NCBI GenBank assembly: GCA_034112445.1
Contig: JAWUVI010000022.1
Span: 186,001-250,000 of the forward strand
Origin: Pelagadaptatus sp034112445
GTDB lineage: Bacteria; Pseudomonadota; Gammaproteobacteria; Pseudomonadales; Cellvibrionaceae
DNA length: 64,000 bases
Direction: 5' to 3'
The notes under the pieces were generated by a model, which had not been told where the DNA came from, ran no database searches, and was given only the letters and a program-made list of their open reading frames with translations. The translations under genes were made by a program, and so were the position numbers. Every line of letters starts with the position of its first letter. Positions within the stretch are counted from its first letter, which is position 1. Shown here piece after piece: positions 1-8,089 of the stretch.

Positions 1-546
1 TTTAGGCGCTCCAAATATTTGCACCCTATCGGTTCCCACAACACTGCGTAGCTGAGATTCTAATTCTTTAGCGTAACGCCCAACACTCAAGAGGTCAGAT
101 TCATCATTTAAGCCTTGCAAAGACAACAGCAACGAAAAAGAATGACTTCGGTTGGAATATATTTGCGTTTTCCCAACACCAGACGGAAAAGACGCACTGG
201 CCTCATCAGCTAAGTCACGAGCGCGCGCCATAATGACCGTTACTTCAGATTTCGTGAATTCGTCTTTTAAGTCGAGAATAATGAACGAGATTCCGGCTCG
301 CGAAGTAGCCAAAACATGCTCTACCTCCGTAAGCTCTCTGAATTTACTTTCAAGCCTCTCCGTGACTAACGCCTCAACCCGCTCTGCACTTGCTCCAGGA
401 AAAGCGGTAATAACAATACCCGTTCGCGCTGTAACATGCGGGTCCTCCATTCTGGGTAACGCTGAAAATGCCCCCAGACCAGCCACAATTATGACTGCAA
501 CACACAGCACAATTAGGCGAGGGTTTTGAACAAAAGCACGTATCAT
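1..546 (-). CDS. RND efflux transporter permease subunit, N-terminal part (runs off the window)
   Basis: This is the first 182 residues of an inner-membrane RND (AcrB/MexB-type) pump, which exports substrates using the proton gradient together with an adaptor and an outer-membrane channel. The protein opens with MIRAFVQNPRLIVLCV, one transmembrane helix (about residues 10-30), followed by the family hallmark 'LPRMEDPHV' and 'ITAFPGASAERVEALVTE', the start of the porter domain. Its ATG overlaps the TGA of the adaptor gene in an ATGA junction, so the two are translationally coupled. The rest of the gene lies beyond position 1. The short sequence resembles the less-studied MMPL/heavy-RND or multidrug branch, so no substrate can be named. 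Confidence 0.9.
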   Translation of the reverse strand, partial: MIRAFVQNPRLIVLCVAVIIVAGLGAFSALPRMEDPHVTARTGIVITAFPGASAERVEALVTERLESKFRELTEVEHVLATSRAGISFIILDLKDEFTKSEVTVIMARARDLADEASASFPSGVGKTQIYSNRSHSFSLLLSLQGLNDESDLLSVGRYAKELESQLRSVVGTDRVQIFGAPK

Positions 547-1682
547 TTGATCGGTTCGCTTCTAAATTTTGCGTTTACTATTTGCTCAGGAACAACCTTT
601 AAAATTCCATCTGTAACGACCAGAGCACCATCAGCAATATCTCCTGCAACAAAAAACAAATCACCTGATGCGTACAAAACATCTACATTGCGAGCTTTCA
701 ATTGGTACAGTCGATCCGACATATTTTTCGATTCAGCTAATGCCCCCGACTCTTGTTGATCCAATACATACACTACCCACAAACCCCGAACACCATCAGT
801 TACAGCCGTTGCCGGCAACCAAAACCCTTCAGCATTAATTGTTTCTGTAACCTCCAAAAAAGCTAAATCGCCATCAACCACATCAACCCCTTGAGGCAAG
901 GCTATCCGCACATTAGCCGTGCGTGTTATGGCATCAATATGAGCACCAACAGCCATTACAATAGCTTGCAAAAACTGATCATTGATTTGAACCGTCACAG
1001 ACTCCCCAGGCAACAACGTATCAATCAGTCGCGACGGAACACCTAGATGAACCTCCATAATTCCCAATTGTTGAATTCGCATTACCGTAGCTCCTGAATG
1101 CACAACCGCTCCTTGGTCAGCGTAACGCCCAGTAACAACGCCATCAAAAGGTGCGACTAGAGAGGACTTTTTCATACGAGAAAAAAGTGACGCAAGAGAG
1201 GCATCTAAACTGGATATTTTAGCCAATAGAGTAAGGCGCTCGGTTTGCAGCTCATCAAGACGCTGCTCTGAGGTGTAGCCGCTTTTCTTTAACGAAACTT
1301 GGCGCTGTAAATTATTAATTGTTAACTGCAAGCGTGCCCGAGCGTCACGCAGTTGGGCGTCTAACTCTTGCCGCTCAATGGTCAATAAGTCGACATCCAA
1401 AACCGCAAGAACATCGCCTTTAGCAATGCGAACGCCTTCATCGACAAGAATTTCGGCCAACTTTCCTCCTTGCTCAAAACCTAAATCGGCATGCTGCCTA
1501 GCCCTGACCTTGCCACTTAAGCGACGCCTCACCTCATAATGGTTGGTGTGTTTGATTTCCGACATCAATACCAGCTGGTGCTGAATACTATCAACGTCTA
1601 CATCATCAGCACGCAAAAATACCATGCCACACAACCCAATTAAAAAGGTTACACAAACCACTGGCCAACTCACTTTGGACAT
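543..1682 (-). CDS. RND efflux periplasmic adaptor (HlyD/AcrA-type membrane fusion protein)
   Basis: The adaptor joins the RND permease to an outer-membrane channel. A short hydrophobic N-terminal segment (about residues 8-22, 'VVCVTFLIGLCGMVFL') anchors or exports it. The order is then a biotinyl/lipoyl half ('GFEQGGKLAEILVDEGVRI'), an alpha-helical hairpin rich in Leu/Gln/Arg, the second lipoyl half ('LVAPFDGVVTGRYADQG') and a beta-barrel region. The start is the ATG at 1682, because the codon before it is only a TTG and a GCGAGA ribosome site lies at suitable distance. The 3' end overlaps the permease start. No outer-membrane factor gene is visible here. The 186 bp to the divergent antiporter gene hold a TATAAT-like box (1707-1712, minus) but no convincing -35. 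Confidence 0.9.
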   Translation of the reverse strand: MSKVSWPVVCVTFLIGLCGMVFLRADDVDVDSIQHQLVLMSEIKHTNHYEVRRRLSGKVRARQHADLGFEQGGKLAEILVDEGVRIAKGDVLAVLDVDLLTIERQELDAQLRDARARLQLTINNLQRQVSLKKSGYTSEQRLDELQTERLTLLAKISSLDASLASLFSRMKKSSLVAPFDGVVTGRYADQGAVVHSGATVMRIQQLGIMEVHLGVPSRLIDTLLPGESVTVQINDQFLQAIVMAVGAHIDAITRTANVRIALPQGVDVVDGDLAFLEVTETINAEGFWLPATAVTDGVRGLWVVYVLDQQESGALAESKNMSDRLYQLKARNVDVLYASGDLFFVAGDIADGALVVTDGILKVVPEQIVNAKFRSEPIK

Positions 1683-1871
1683 CAAAATTCTCGCTAAATT
1701 ATTGTGATTATATTACGTTGCCGAGCCGCTAATTATTGGCAAAAAAATATGTACTGTTTTGTATCCTTCTATGTAACAGATTACTAGTGTATATGTTAAG
1801 TTTATACATCACCCATAACCTCAAACTCCATCTGTTCAACTAGATCAGTTATTTAACGCGTACTTTACCCT

Positions 1872-3431
1872 ATGGATTTCATCTGGATTTTAATCGCCCT
1901 TTTATTTGGCTTAGGCGTTCGAGCAATTTCCCTGCCGCCTATGATCGGATACATGCTGGCAGGCTTTGTTCTAAATTACGCCGGCGTACAGCCAGACAGT
2001 AATTTGCAGGCTTTAGCTGAGATAGGCATTACCTTGATGCTGTTCACCATTGGCTTAAAATTAAACGTTAAAGACTTATTGAAGCGAGAAATATGGTTGG
2101 GCTCCATAACCCACATTGGTTTATGGTCGATTATTATAGCCTCTATAGGTATAGCACTTAGCGTTTACGGGCTTGCTCTTATCAACGGAGTTAACCTCAT
2201 TGGCGCTGCCATAATTGCTTTCGCACTGAGCTTTAGTAGCACCGTGTGCATTATTAAATTGCTGGAAGAAACCGGCGAAATGAAAACTCGGCATGGTAAA
2301 TTAGCCATTGGCGTATTAATCATCCAAGATATTATCGCTGTCGCTTTTCTTGCCCTCGCCACCAATAAGATGCCCTCTATATGGGCTCTTGGCTTGCTAT
2401 TATTAATTCCAGCTCGCTTTACGATAGGCAGAATCCTCAAGCATGCAGGTCACGGTGAGTTACTGCCTCTTACCGGCTTCTTTTTAGCCTTAGGCGCTTA
2501 TGAACTCTTTGAACTTGTTAGTGTTAAAGGTGACTTAGGTGCTCTGCTGATTGGCATATTGCTCAGCGGCCACAAAAAATCAGCCGAGCTTTCTAAATCA
2601 CTTTTGAGTTTTAAAGATATCTTTTTAATTGGCTTTTTTCTCACCATCGGCTTCAGCGCGCTTCCCGATTGGCCAATGCTGGCCACTGCTTTTTTATTGT
2701 CGTTATTATTACCAATTAAATTCCTGTTGTTTTTCTTTATATTCACCAGCTTACGACTTAGAGGGCGAACCGCTTACCTTGGATCATTAGCACTCAGTAA
2801 TTTTTCTGAATTCGGCCTCATTGTCGCCGCCCTCAGCGTTGAGAACTTATGGATTAAAAAAGAGTGGCTAGTGGTAATTGCTTTAGCCGTTTCTCTCTCG
2901 TTTATTTATACCAATATTCTATATCACTCAGCCCACCGGTTTTATGGCCGCCATAAAAACAAAATTAAAAAATATGAAAGACCAAACCGCCTAGAAGAGG
3001 ATATTGTTTCTCAACCCCAAGATGCTGAGATTTTAGTTATTGGCCTTGGCCGAGTTGGCAAAGGTGCCTACGAGTCTCTCTGTGAAGCAGCCGGAGATAA
3101 AGTGTGGGGGATGGATGCCGACAAAGACCGAGTAACTAAACTCTCAGAGCAAGGTATGCACGTATTCTTTGGCGATGGCGAAGATGCCGACCTTTGGGAA
3201 AATATCGACCTTTCTAGCGTTAAATTGGTATTACTCGCGCTGCCATCCATTGATGATGACATCAATATTTTTCAGCAGTTAAAACAAGCCAATTACGCCG
3301 GTAAAGTTGCTGCTATTGCTCGCTATGAAGATGAACGACTCACCCTACTCGAGTCCGGTGTTGATAACGTTTTCAACTTATACAAAGAGGCAGGCATAGG
3401 CTTTGCCGAAGAAAGCCTCGGTATGATTTAG
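1872..3431 (+). CDS. CPA2-family cation:proton antiporter with TrkA-N (RCK) domain, KefB/YbaL-like
   Basis: This is a monovalent cation/proton exchanger of the inner membrane, 519 residues long. Residues 1-350 contain about a dozen hydrophobic helices with the Na_H_exchanger signature, including a 'LIIQD' Q-D pair in the ion-binding helix, as in Kef proteins. Residues about 385-519 form a cytosolic Rossmann domain with the nucleotide motif 'ILVIGLGRVGKGAYESL', typical of TrkA-N/RCK gating domains. No TrkA-C domain follows, so the protein ends early compared with KefB or KefC (about 600 residues) and YbaL. It is monocistronic and converges with the DUF3106 gene 4 bp away. The ion (K+ or Na+) cannot be decided from sequence. 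Confidence 0.88.
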   Translation: MDFIWILIALLFGLGVRAISLPPMIGYMLAGFVLNYAGVQPDSNLQALAEIGITLMLFTIGLKLNVKDLLKREIWLGSITHIGLWSIIIASIGIALSVYGLALINGVNLIGAAIIAFALSFSSTVCIIKLLEETGEMKTRHGKLAIGVLIIQDIIAVAFLALATNKMPSIWALGLLLLIPARFTIGRILKHAGHGELLPLTGFFLALGAYELFELVSVKGDLGALLIGILLSGHKKSAELSKSLLSFKDIFLIGFFLTIGFSALPDWPMLATAFLLSLLLPIKFLLFFFIFTSLRLRGRTAYLGSLALSNFSEFGLIVAALSVENLWIKKEWLVVIALAVSLSFIYTNILYHSAHRFYGRHKNKIKKYERPNRLEEDIVSQPQDAEILVIGLGRVGKGAYESLCEAAGDKVWGMDADKDRVTKLSEQGMHVFFGDGEDADLWENIDLSSVKLVLLALPSIDDDINIFQQLKQANYAGKVAAIARYEDERLTLLESGVDNVFNLYKEAGIGFAEESLGMI

Positions 3432-3435
3432 CGAG

Positions 3436-3846
3436 TTACTTTTTCGCCTTTTTATTATGCTTATATTGTTCGCGCTGCTCCGGTGTCATTTGCTGCCATT
3501 GCCGCTTCAACCTTTCTCGATCTTCGGCAGAAAGCTTTTTAAATCGTTTAGATTTTTCTTTTAACGCCTCCCTCTCTGCAGGCGACATTTTTTTCCACTG
3601 TGCCATTCTTGCCTGAGCTTTTTTTTGCTGATCTGGGGTCATACTTTGCCACTGCTTTGACATAGATCGAGCTCGCCGCTTTTGCTCAGGAGTCATAGCC
3701 TGCCAGCGCTTTTCCAACCGCTCTAAACCGGCCTGTTCTTCAGCCGCCAAATCATCCCAATCTTGAGCAATGGCTGGCAGAGACATAACATTTAGCATGA
3801 ATGTGAAAATGCCAACTTTAAGTATCGTAACTATTTTGATCCTCAT
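3436..3846 (-). CDS. Secreted DUF3106-family protein
   Basis: A small protein of 136 residues, exported to the periplasm by a Sec signal peptide (hydrophobic stretch about residues 8-22, likely cut after 'LPAIAQ'). The mature part is highly charged and built on a repeating unit of about 14-17 residues containing W and 'MTPEQ/MSPAE/LSAED', which is the DUF3106 pattern. The start chosen is the ATG at 3846. It overlaps the preceding TGA (ATGA) and has a GGAGAG ribosome site; a longer frame beginning at 3867 would lie inside the upstream gene. It is the last gene of the sigma-factor operon. The family's function is not established; a CpxP/Spy-like stress role is only an analogy based on the repeated T-P-E-Q element. 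Confidence 0.8.
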   Translation of the reverse strand: MRIKIVTILKVGIFTFMLNVMSLPAIAQDWDDLAAEEQAGLERLEKRWQAMTPEQKRRARSMSKQWQSMTPDQQKKAQARMAQWKKMSPAEREALKEKSKRFKKLSAEDRERLKRQWQQMTPEQREQYKHNKKAKK

Positions 3847-4223
3847 GATTTCTCTCTCTCCATCCAATAATAAAACTCAACATCGTCAACAGGCTCATCT
3901 AACGACAAAACCAATTCGGCATCCATATCGAGAAAATCTGGATCTAGAGCGCTTTGGTTGGGAGAATCATTCACCGTGAAAATAAAAATCACTAAAGCAA
4001 AACTAGCTGCGATAGCACCGCCCCAAGCACCGCTTAAAAAGCCATGTAATGACTCAGGTAAACACAACCAATATTTTAGCCCAGAGGATTCATTATCAAC
4101 CGCCATTGCGTTTTGTCGTGCCAATGCCAAGTGCGCCAATAAGTCTTTATCTTGCTCAAGCCGTGCACGATCCTGGTCAAGAACATCTTTAATATCACGC
4201 TGAGTTTTATCTAATGTGCTCAT
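3843..4223 (-). CDS. Single-pass membrane protein, DUF3619-like, probable partner of the ECF sigma factor
   Basis: 126 residues. A charged N-terminal cytoplasmic part (about 1-70, predicted helical, 'LDKTQRDIKDVLDQD') precedes one transmembrane helix ('WGGAIAASFALVIFIFTV', about 85-105) and a short, very acidic C-terminal tail. The gene lies directly after an ECF sigma factor and is coupled to it by an ATGA overlap at 4220-4223. That position and topology suit an anti-sigma factor, but I see no ZAS zinc motif (HxxxCxxC), so this role is inferred from context. Proteins of this shape are catalogued as DUF3619 in beta- and gammaproteobacteria. The start at ATG 4223 is preferred over an in-frame TTG at 4229 because of the overlap. 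Confidence 0.7.
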   Translation of the reverse strand: MSTLDKTQRDIKDVLDQDRARLEQDKDLLAHLALARQNAMAVDNESSGLKYWLCLPESLHGFLSGAWGGAIAASFALVIFIFTVNDSPNQSALDPDFLDMDAELVLSLDEPVDDVEFYYWMEREKS

Positions 4224-4732
4224 GGCCAATGAACTCCTAAAACGCTCTGTAATGCTTTTAAACCGCGGGACAGATGCGTTTTTACACTACCTGCCCCTAC
4301 TCCCATTGCCGTAGCTGTCTCGGCCGTACTCATGCCATCCCATATGCGTAGCAAGACAGCTTGCTGCTGTCGCATAGGCAGTGATCGTATGGCTTCATCC
4401 AATACTATGGTCGCTTTTTCAGCTTGCTGCTGAGACTCAGGTGAGGGCGCAGCAGACACATTCATATCAACATCATGATCAACCAACGAAAAAATGCTAG
4501 CACGAGTTTTCTTTCTACGATGCCAATCAATAATACGATTATTCACCACTCGATAAAATAAAGGTCGCCATTCAGATTCTGGCTTATGCGTATATTTTTC
4601 AGAAAATTTAATCATAGCATCCTGCACAATATCCAAAGCGTCATCGCGTGACGCTGTCGATATCTGGGCAATTTTATACGCCGACAATTGCTCCTGCTCC
4701 AAAAAACTGTTCAAAACGCTATTGAAACTCAA
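4220..4732 (-). CDS. ECF-type RNA polymerase sigma factor (sigma-70 family, group 4)
   Basis: 170 residues with the two ECF domains only. Region 2 is visible as 'DALDIVQDAMIKFSEKY' through 'YRVVNNRIIDWHRRKK' (core and -10 binding). Region 4 is 'LPMRQQQAVLLRIWDGMS' through 'GVGAGSVKTHLSRGLKAL' (helix-turn-helix for the -35 box). The linker is Ser/Pro/Gln rich. It starts at a TTG, with a TAGG-like ribosome site about 10 bases upstream; no ATG exists nearby in frame. It heads a coupled trio with the DUF3619-like and DUF3106 genes, and a secreted repeat protein lies 58 bp upstream on the same strand. The envelope-type neighbours suggest an envelope stress signal, which is inference. Confidence 0.9.
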   Translation of the reverse strand: MSFNSVLNSFLEQEQLSAYKIAQISTASRDDALDIVQDAMIKFSEKYTHKPESEWRPLFYRVVNNRIIDWHRRKKTRASIFSLVDHDVDMNVSAAPSPESQQQAEKATIVLDEAIRSLPMRQQQAVLLRIWDGMSTAETATAMGVGAGSVKTHLSRGLKALQSVLGVHWP

Positions 4733-4790
4733 AATACAAACCTACGTCGTAGCCCATCACATTCAAAAGTCATCGTTATTTCAACGCCGC

Positions 4791-5372
4791 CTAAAGAGCT
4801 AAAATGAACGACACATCGCGTCCACGATGGATCAATGCAAAACGTTTATCGTCATAAACAACTTTAAAGGAATCGCGATGTGCATCATGAAGCTTTGAAT
4901 GAACACGATAATGATCCGTATAGACATACTTAGGTTTATTTAATTGAGGGTGATAGCGATGCGAATTAGATGCTGAATAACGATTGTCTTTGCGATCATT
5001 TTTGCTGTGGTGTTTGTGTGCTTGTTTATGCTTTGCAACATCTGATAGCCGATCGCCTTTACTCTCCATTCGGTCATTGATTTTGTGACCCTTTCGATCC
5101 AGTTCTTTATTAATTTTTTCGCCTTTGCGGCGCAACATTCTAGCCTGTTTAGGATTGCCTTTAGCATCGGCATAATCAGCCATTTTATCGAACTTGCGTT
5201 CAATTCTATCGCCCTTTCGATCCAGGCGATGTTCGATACGATCACCTTTGCCTTCATAGTAACGCTCAATGCGATCGGCCCTATCAGCATAGGCAGGCGC
5301 CGAAGCTACAACAGCAAGAATTACTGGCACCATGCATTTTTTAATTGTGGTTAATTTAATATTGGTTTTCAT
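4791..5372 (-). CDS. Secreted basic protein with 11-residue (hendecad) repeats; family unknown
   Basis: 193 residues starting at ATG 5372, with an AGGGAT ribosome site 7 bases upstream; an in-frame TTG at 5378 is less likely. The signal peptide is clear (residues 1-29, cut after 'APAYA'). The mature N-terminal half has repeated 11-residue units beginning K-G-[D/E/H]-[R/K]-[I/L], at about residues 42, 53, 83, 94 and 105, suggesting a hendecad coiled coil. A His/Lys/Asn-rich linker follows (about 115-145), and then a globular-looking tail with 'YVYTDHYRVHSKLHD'. I do not recognise the family. It precedes the ECF sigma operon on the same strand and may be part of it or a target of it. Confidence 0.75.
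   Translation of the reverse strand: MKTNIKLTTIKKCMVPVILAVVASAPAYADRADRIERYYEGKGDRIEHRLDRKGDRIERKFDKMADYADAKGNPKQARMLRRKGEKINKELDRKGHKINDRMESKGDRLSDVAKHKQAHKHHSKNDRKDNRYSASNSHRYHPQLNKPKYVYTDHYRVHSKLHDAHRDSFKVVYDDKRFALIHRGRDVSFILAL
5028..5282 (-). repeat. Coding repeat: 33-bp (11-residue) units in the secreted repeat protein
   Basis: The stretch codes for about residues 31-115 of the 193-residue protein. At least five units start with Lys-Gly followed by a charged pair and Ile/Leu, with a hydrophobic residue four positions later (for example KGDRIEHRLDR and KGDRIERKFDK). The units are diverged at DNA level, so this is an old protein repeat rather than a fresh tandem duplication. Confidence 0.75.
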
Positions 5373-5461
5373 AATCAATCCCTATGATTGTAGATTTATT
5401 AGTTATTACTATTATCTACAACGCACCACCACAGGATTGGTTGACAAAAGAATTTAAAAAA

Positions 5462-6313
5462 TCAGATTTTTTTTATAGACACGTTATCAATCAAACGCGC
5501 CGCTTCAGTAAACATCGCCCCTAATACGGTAATTTCATCATCATCTATCGCAGCCAACTCCAACGTTTTGCTGTCACAAATAGAAAAATAATCTACCCGA
5601 AAGCCTGCCGCCGCAATCTGTTCGACAGCCTCTTCTTGCATAAACTCAAAATCACAACGGCCATCTCTGATTTGGTCAACCACCCAGTTCAAACTTTTAT
5701 TCAATTGATTTACTCGGGGGCGCTCTTGCTCAGTAATAAACCCATTACGAGAACTCATCGCCAAGCCATCCACTTCACGATGAATTTCACCAGCACTGAT
5801 CTGTACCGGCATGCATAAATCCTCGACCATCCTGCGGATAATCGCCAACTGCTGATAATCTTTTAAGCCAAAAATAGCTTCATCGGGCTGCACAATATTA
5901 AACAACTTAGTCACTACCGTAGTCACACCCTCAAAATGACCTGGGCGACTGGCGCCACATAAAACATCCGTCATACTCGGGCAAATCACTCGAGTTTGAG
6001 TATCCATGCCGTTGGGGTACATTTCCCGATCATCAGGATGGAATAAATAATCACAGCCTACATCACGCAATTTTTTGCAGTCAGATTCAAAAGTGCGTGG
6101 GTATTTATCCCAGTCTTCATTCAATCCAAACTGCAAACCGTTAACAAATATTGAGCAAATAACTATGTCATTCGTTGCCTGCGCACGTTTCACCAATTCA
6201 ATATGCGCATCATGCAAATTTCCCATAGTAGGAACAAAGCCGATACGTTTACCCTTCATGCGGTCGGACTTTAGCGCCTTCCTTAAAGAGCTAACATGAT
6301 GAAATATTTGCAT
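5462..6313 (-). CDS. panC: Pantothenate synthetase (pantoate--beta-alanine ligase), divergent form
   Basis: Cytoplasmic enzyme of the pantothenate/CoA pathway joining pantoate and beta-alanine with ATP. Its length (283) is normal and the fold signatures are present: 'GFVPTMGNLHDAH', 'CGASRPGHFEGVTTVV', 'KDYQQL', 'DGLAMSSRNG' and a C-terminal 'ARLIDN'. Several otherwise well kept positions differ: the HxGH nucleotide motif is H-D-A-H, 'NP(M/L)QF' is NGLQF, and 'GEKD' is GLKD. Both histidines, the Lys-Asp and the 'SSRN' are kept, so activity is plausible but not certain. The gene stands alone after dnaB, with no panB or panD beside it. A paralogue with a changed role is the main alternative. 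Confidence 0.82.
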   Translation of the reverse strand: MQIFHHVSSLRKALKSDRMKGKRIGFVPTMGNLHDAHIELVKRAQATNDIVICSIFVNGLQFGLNEDWDKYPRTFESDCKKLRDVGCDYLFHPDDREMYPNGMDTQTRVICPSMTDVLCGASRPGHFEGVTTVVTKLFNIVQPDEAIFGLKDYQQLAIIRRMVEDLCMPVQISAGEIHREVDGLAMSSRNGFITEQERPRVNQLNKSLNWVVDQIRDGRCDFEFMQEEAVEQIAAAGFRVDYFSICDSKTLELAAIDDDEITVLGAMFTEAARLIDNVSIKKI

Positions 6314-6335
6314 GGGCTTCTTCCTAATAATTTAT

Positions 6336-6398
6336 CTTGTTACTATCAATAACGATCTTGCTGCTATCAATAACGATCTGATCACGATCAATAATTAT
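6336..6398 (-). repeat. Three tandem 21-bp units across the dnaB stop and dnaB-panC gap
   Basis: Units at 6336-6356, 6357-6377 and 6378-6398 share a core (plus strand) like CTATCAATAACGAT. The first two differ at two positions; the third is more diverged and contains the dnaB TGA stop (6388-6390). The unit length is a multiple of three, so the array looks like repeated copies of the DnaB tail after its stop codon. It fills most of the 74 bp between dnaB and panC. Confidence 0.85.
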
Positions 6399-7872
6399 CT
6401 TGATCGTAGTACTCAGGCGCGAGATTTTCGAAGCGCGTATGCTTACCCACAAAAGCCGCCTTAGCTGTTCCAATTTCACCATTACGCTGCTTGCCAATAA
6501 TTAACTCTGCCACACCTTGATCGGGGCTGTCTTCATTATAATATTCATCGCGATAAATAAATAAAATAACATCGGCATCCTGCTCTATTGCACCCGATTC
6601 ACGAAGGTCTGAGTTCATCGGCCGCTTATTGGGGCGCTGCTCTACTCCACGATTTAACTGCGACAAAGCAATAACGGGGCAGCTGTATTCTTTGGCCAAA
6701 CCTTTTAATGAGCGTGATATTTCAGATATCTCTTGAGTTCGGCCATCACCGCTACCCGCAACCTGCATTAACTGTAGATAATCCAATACAATTAATGCTG
6801 GGCTTGAGTTTTGCTCCAGCTCAGACAAAGGCATATCAGGCTGACTCTGTTGTAACTCAAGCTGATAAGAGCGAGTGACTCGCTTAACCCGAGCTCGAAC
6901 ATCTTGTGGCGTCAGGCCGGCAGTATCATCAATAAAAAGCGGCTTGCCTTTCATTTTTTCTACGGCGGTTGAAAGTTTGGGCCAATCTTCTTCTGTTAAT
7001 TTACCATCGCGGAGCTTACCTGCATCGATTCGCCCAATCGACGAGATCATCCGCATAATCAGTGATTCAGCGGGCATTTCCAAACTGAATACCAGAACCG
7101 GGCGGCTTTGCGTCATAATCGCCGTTTCAATGAAATTTAGGGCCAGTGCGGTTTTCCCCATTGAGGGCCGAGCAGCTAAGACAATCATTTCACCCGGCTG
7201 CCAACCCGAAGTGTATTTATCCAGACGATCCAAGCCGGTGCTTAGCCCAGTAATATCACTGTCGGAACGAAATAGTGCATCGATGCGCTTTACGGTATTG
7301 GTCAGAAGAGAATTAACATCTTGAAAACCACCCTCTTTGGGTCGATCTTCGGCAATTTCCGCAACTCGTTTTTCGGCCAACTGCAGCAAATCATCAGAGC
7401 CCAAACCAGCAGGATTTAAGCTGCTGCGACTGATCTCTTTGGCGGCACCTATCAACTGTCGAACCGTTGCCCTCTCACGCACAATTTTGGCGTAAGCCAC
7501 AATATTAGCGGCACTTGGAGTTTGCTGAGCAAGCTCATTGAGGTAAGGCAAACCGCCAACACCATCTAACTCATTATTGAGATTTAAATTCTCGGATAGC
7601 GTAACTATATCTAAAGGGTGTTCTGCTTCAGACAGTCGCACCATTGCGGTATATATAGTTCGATGACTTGCACGATAAAAATCATTACCAGAAATTATTT
7701 CACCAACAGAATCAAACCGTTGGTTGTCTATCATTAACCCGCCCAATACAGACTGTTCAGCCTCAATAGAGTGAGGCATAGGATCTTTATCCACAGCAGC
7801 AGAGTCTGAAGAAGCCTGGGGTGCTTCGGAAAAATAGTCGGCTTGATAGTCGAAGGGCTGTGAGTCTGACAT
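6388..7872 (-). CDS. dnaB: Replicative DNA helicase DnaB
   Basis: Hexameric 5'-3' helicase of the replication fork, 494 residues. The N-terminal domain (about 30-135, 'PHSIEAEQSVLGGLM') binds primase. The RecA-like ATPase domain starts near 205 ('STGLDRLDKYTSG') with Walker A 'ARPSMGKTALALN' (about 234-246), Walker B 'LIVLDYLQLM', and the 'SQLNRGVEQRP' and 'DLRESGAIEQDADV' motifs. No intein is present. The first 30 residues are a non-conserved Ser/Asp/Ala-rich extension. It follows rplI on the same strand after 217 bp, in which I see no strong terminator, so it may be read partly from the ribosomal operon. The tail ends within a 21-bp tandem repeat. Confidence 0.98.
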   Translation of the reverse strand: MSDSQPFDYQADYFSEAPQASSDSAAVDKDPMPHSIEAEQSVLGGLMIDNQRFDSVGEIISGNDFYRASHRTIYTAMVRLSEAEHPLDIVTLSENLNLNNELDGVGGLPYLNELAQQTPSAANIVAYAKIVRERATVRQLIGAAKEISRSSLNPAGLGSDDLLQLAEKRVAEIAEDRPKEGGFQDVNSLLTNTVKRIDALFRSDSDITGLSTGLDRLDKYTSGWQPGEMIVLAARPSMGKTALALNFIETAIMTQSRPVLVFSLEMPAESLIMRMISSIGRIDAGKLRDGKLTEEDWPKLSTAVEKMKGKPLFIDDTAGLTPQDVRARVKRVTRSYQLELQQSQPDMPLSELEQNSSPALIVLDYLQLMQVAGSGDGRTQEISEISRSLKGLAKEYSCPVIALSQLNRGVEQRPNKRPMNSDLRESGAIEQDADVILFIYRDEYYNEDSPDQGVAELIIGKQRNGEIGTAKAAFVGKHTRFENLAPEYYDQDNY

Positions 7873-8089
7873 AGGACACGCCGTCTTCTGTTGATTATAA
7901 GGGAGGATTATTTTGCAGCGTTAAAAGATGTATTACAACTTTAAGTTACACCCAAAAGCATTCAAAAACTAACACACTACAAACAAAAAAAGCGTCACTT
8001 CACGAGCGCACATAAAGTACCTTACCCGTAAAGGAACGCCTTTGCTTCAATAGATCTGTTACCTAACAGAGCTATTTAATTTGCAATAA

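Noticed and set aside
152..529. 125-codon plus-strand open frame at the left edge
   Set aside because: Antisense to the RND permease, whose conserved motifs are unambiguous.
4940..5290. 116-codon minus-strand frame overlapping the secreted repeat protein
   Set aside because: Same strand, other frame; arises because the 33-bp coding repeats keep all frames open. It has no signal peptide or ribosome site.
6875..7324. 149-codon plus-strand open frame inside dnaB
   Set aside because: Fully antisense to the DnaB ATPase domain; codon shadow of a conserved gene.
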